A program made the translations under genes and the position numbers. From assembly GCA_946886425.1 (NCBI GenBank), contig CAMPIP010000182.1:1-5000 (forward strand): a DNA stretch of 5,000 nucleotides. Direction: 5' to 3'. The DNA comes from an uncultured Actinomycetes bacterium. GTDB lineage: Bacteria > Actinomycetota > Thermoleophilia > Solirubrobacterales > 70-9. The notes beneath the pieces were generated by a model. That model did not search any database and was not told where the DNA came from. It was given only the letters and a program-made list of their open reading frames with translations. Of the stretch, positions 4,636-5,000 are shown piece by piece. The first letter of the stretch is position 1, and each line of letters starts with the position of its first letter.

Positions 4636-5000
4636 ACGGCCTGAGGGCAGGCCAGCTCCGCGGGTCGGCGAGATCGAGCCGCGTCAGCGTTTCGACCCGG
4701 ACCTCGCCGAGCGCCGCGATCGTCTCGCGGTTGGAGCGCTCGACCTCGCTCGGCCTCTCCGGCCATGGGGTGAGCACCACCATCGCCACATCGAGCCCCG
4801 CGGCCCGGGCCGCCTCGAGGGTCAGCAGCGTGTGATTGATGGTTCCGAGCCCCGACGTCGCGGCGACCACCAGCGGGTACCCGAGATCGCTCGCCAGGTC
4901 GCGCAACAGGTACGGGGGGGCCAGCGGGACGAGGAGGCCGCCGACGCCCTCGCAGACGAGGAAGTCGGCGCTCGCGGCGGCGGCGCGGGCGGTACTGAGC
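4634..5000 (-). CDS. bioD: Dethiobiotin synthetase (BioD), C-terminal part; 5' end outside window
   Basis: The frame is open from the window edge (first complete codon at 4999) to the TAG at 4634-4636, giving 121 residues. It shows CEGVGGLLVPL (16-26), matching the BioD EGaGG motif whose Glu and glycines line the diaminopelargonate site, and TSGLGTINHTLLTLEA, the family's nearly invariant GLGTINHTLLT segment. TPWP near the C-terminal end fits the nucleotide-binding region, and the protein ends WPALRP. BioD makes dethiobiotin from 7,8-diaminopelargonate, CO2 and ATP in the cytoplasm, using the product of BioA. The N-terminal P-loop (GTDTGVGKT-type) would be outside the window. TTG at 4906 is an internal codon, not the start. 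A run of seven G (4914-4920) within the coding part is a place where sequencing or replication slippage could occur. It is on the same strand as bioA, 3 kb upstream. Confidence 0.93.
   Translation of the reverse strand, partial: LSTARAAAASADFLVCEGVGGLLVPLAPPYLLRDLASDLGYPLVVAATSGLGTINHTLLTLEAARAAGLDVAMVVLTPWPERPSEVERSNRETIAALGEVRVETLTRLDLADPRSWPALRP

Noticed and set aside
4634..4906. A short 90-residue protein starting at TTG 4906
   Set aside because: The frame continues upstream to the window edge with the BioD EGVGG motif, so the TTG is an internal Leu codon.

Overview
The window looks like a GC-rich actinobacterial chromosome. Coding regions have strong G/C bias at third codon positions, GTG and TTG starts are used, and three genes have promoter-like hexamers almost touching the start codon, as in leaderless genes. 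A deep-branching actinobacterial lineage such as Thermoleophilia is possible, but that is a guess. No RNA genes, CRISPR arrays or insertion sequences are visible.

Layout. At 1-135 (minus strand) is the first part of a Nudix hydrolase gene that runs off the left edge. Positions 136-340 are non-coding and contain a perfect 16-bp inverted repeat (171-205) and a second fold-prone stretch (239-304). Positions 341-1672 (minus) hold a complete bioA, the biotin-pathway aminotransferase. Positions 1673-1795 are a divergent control region with a perfect TGTGA-N6-TCACA (CRP/GlxR-type) site, a TTGCA-N4-TGCAA dyad that may be a MarR operator, and a 9-bp inverted repeat flanking both. A plus-strand block follows: a MarR-family regulator (1796-2335), then a 14-TM DHA2-type MFS exporter (2332-3840) that overlaps it by 4 bp, then a YaaA/DUF328 peroxide-stress protein (3876-4616). 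A 44-bp perfect palindrome (3801-3844) spans the exporter stop codon. The last feature is the 3' part of bioD (minus, 4634-5000), convergent with yaaA across 17 bp that holds a small hairpin.

How the genes relate. bioD and bioA are consecutive biotin-pathway enzymes on the same strand, about 3 kb apart, with the opposite-strand regulator/exporter/YaaA block between them. The regulator and exporter form a textbook MarR-MFS efflux pair, and the regulator shares its upstream region with bioA, so the control of the two could be linked. The gene families are ordinary. The less expected signals are non-coding: two perfect palindromes, the CRP-like site between bioA and marR, and the leaderless-type starts.
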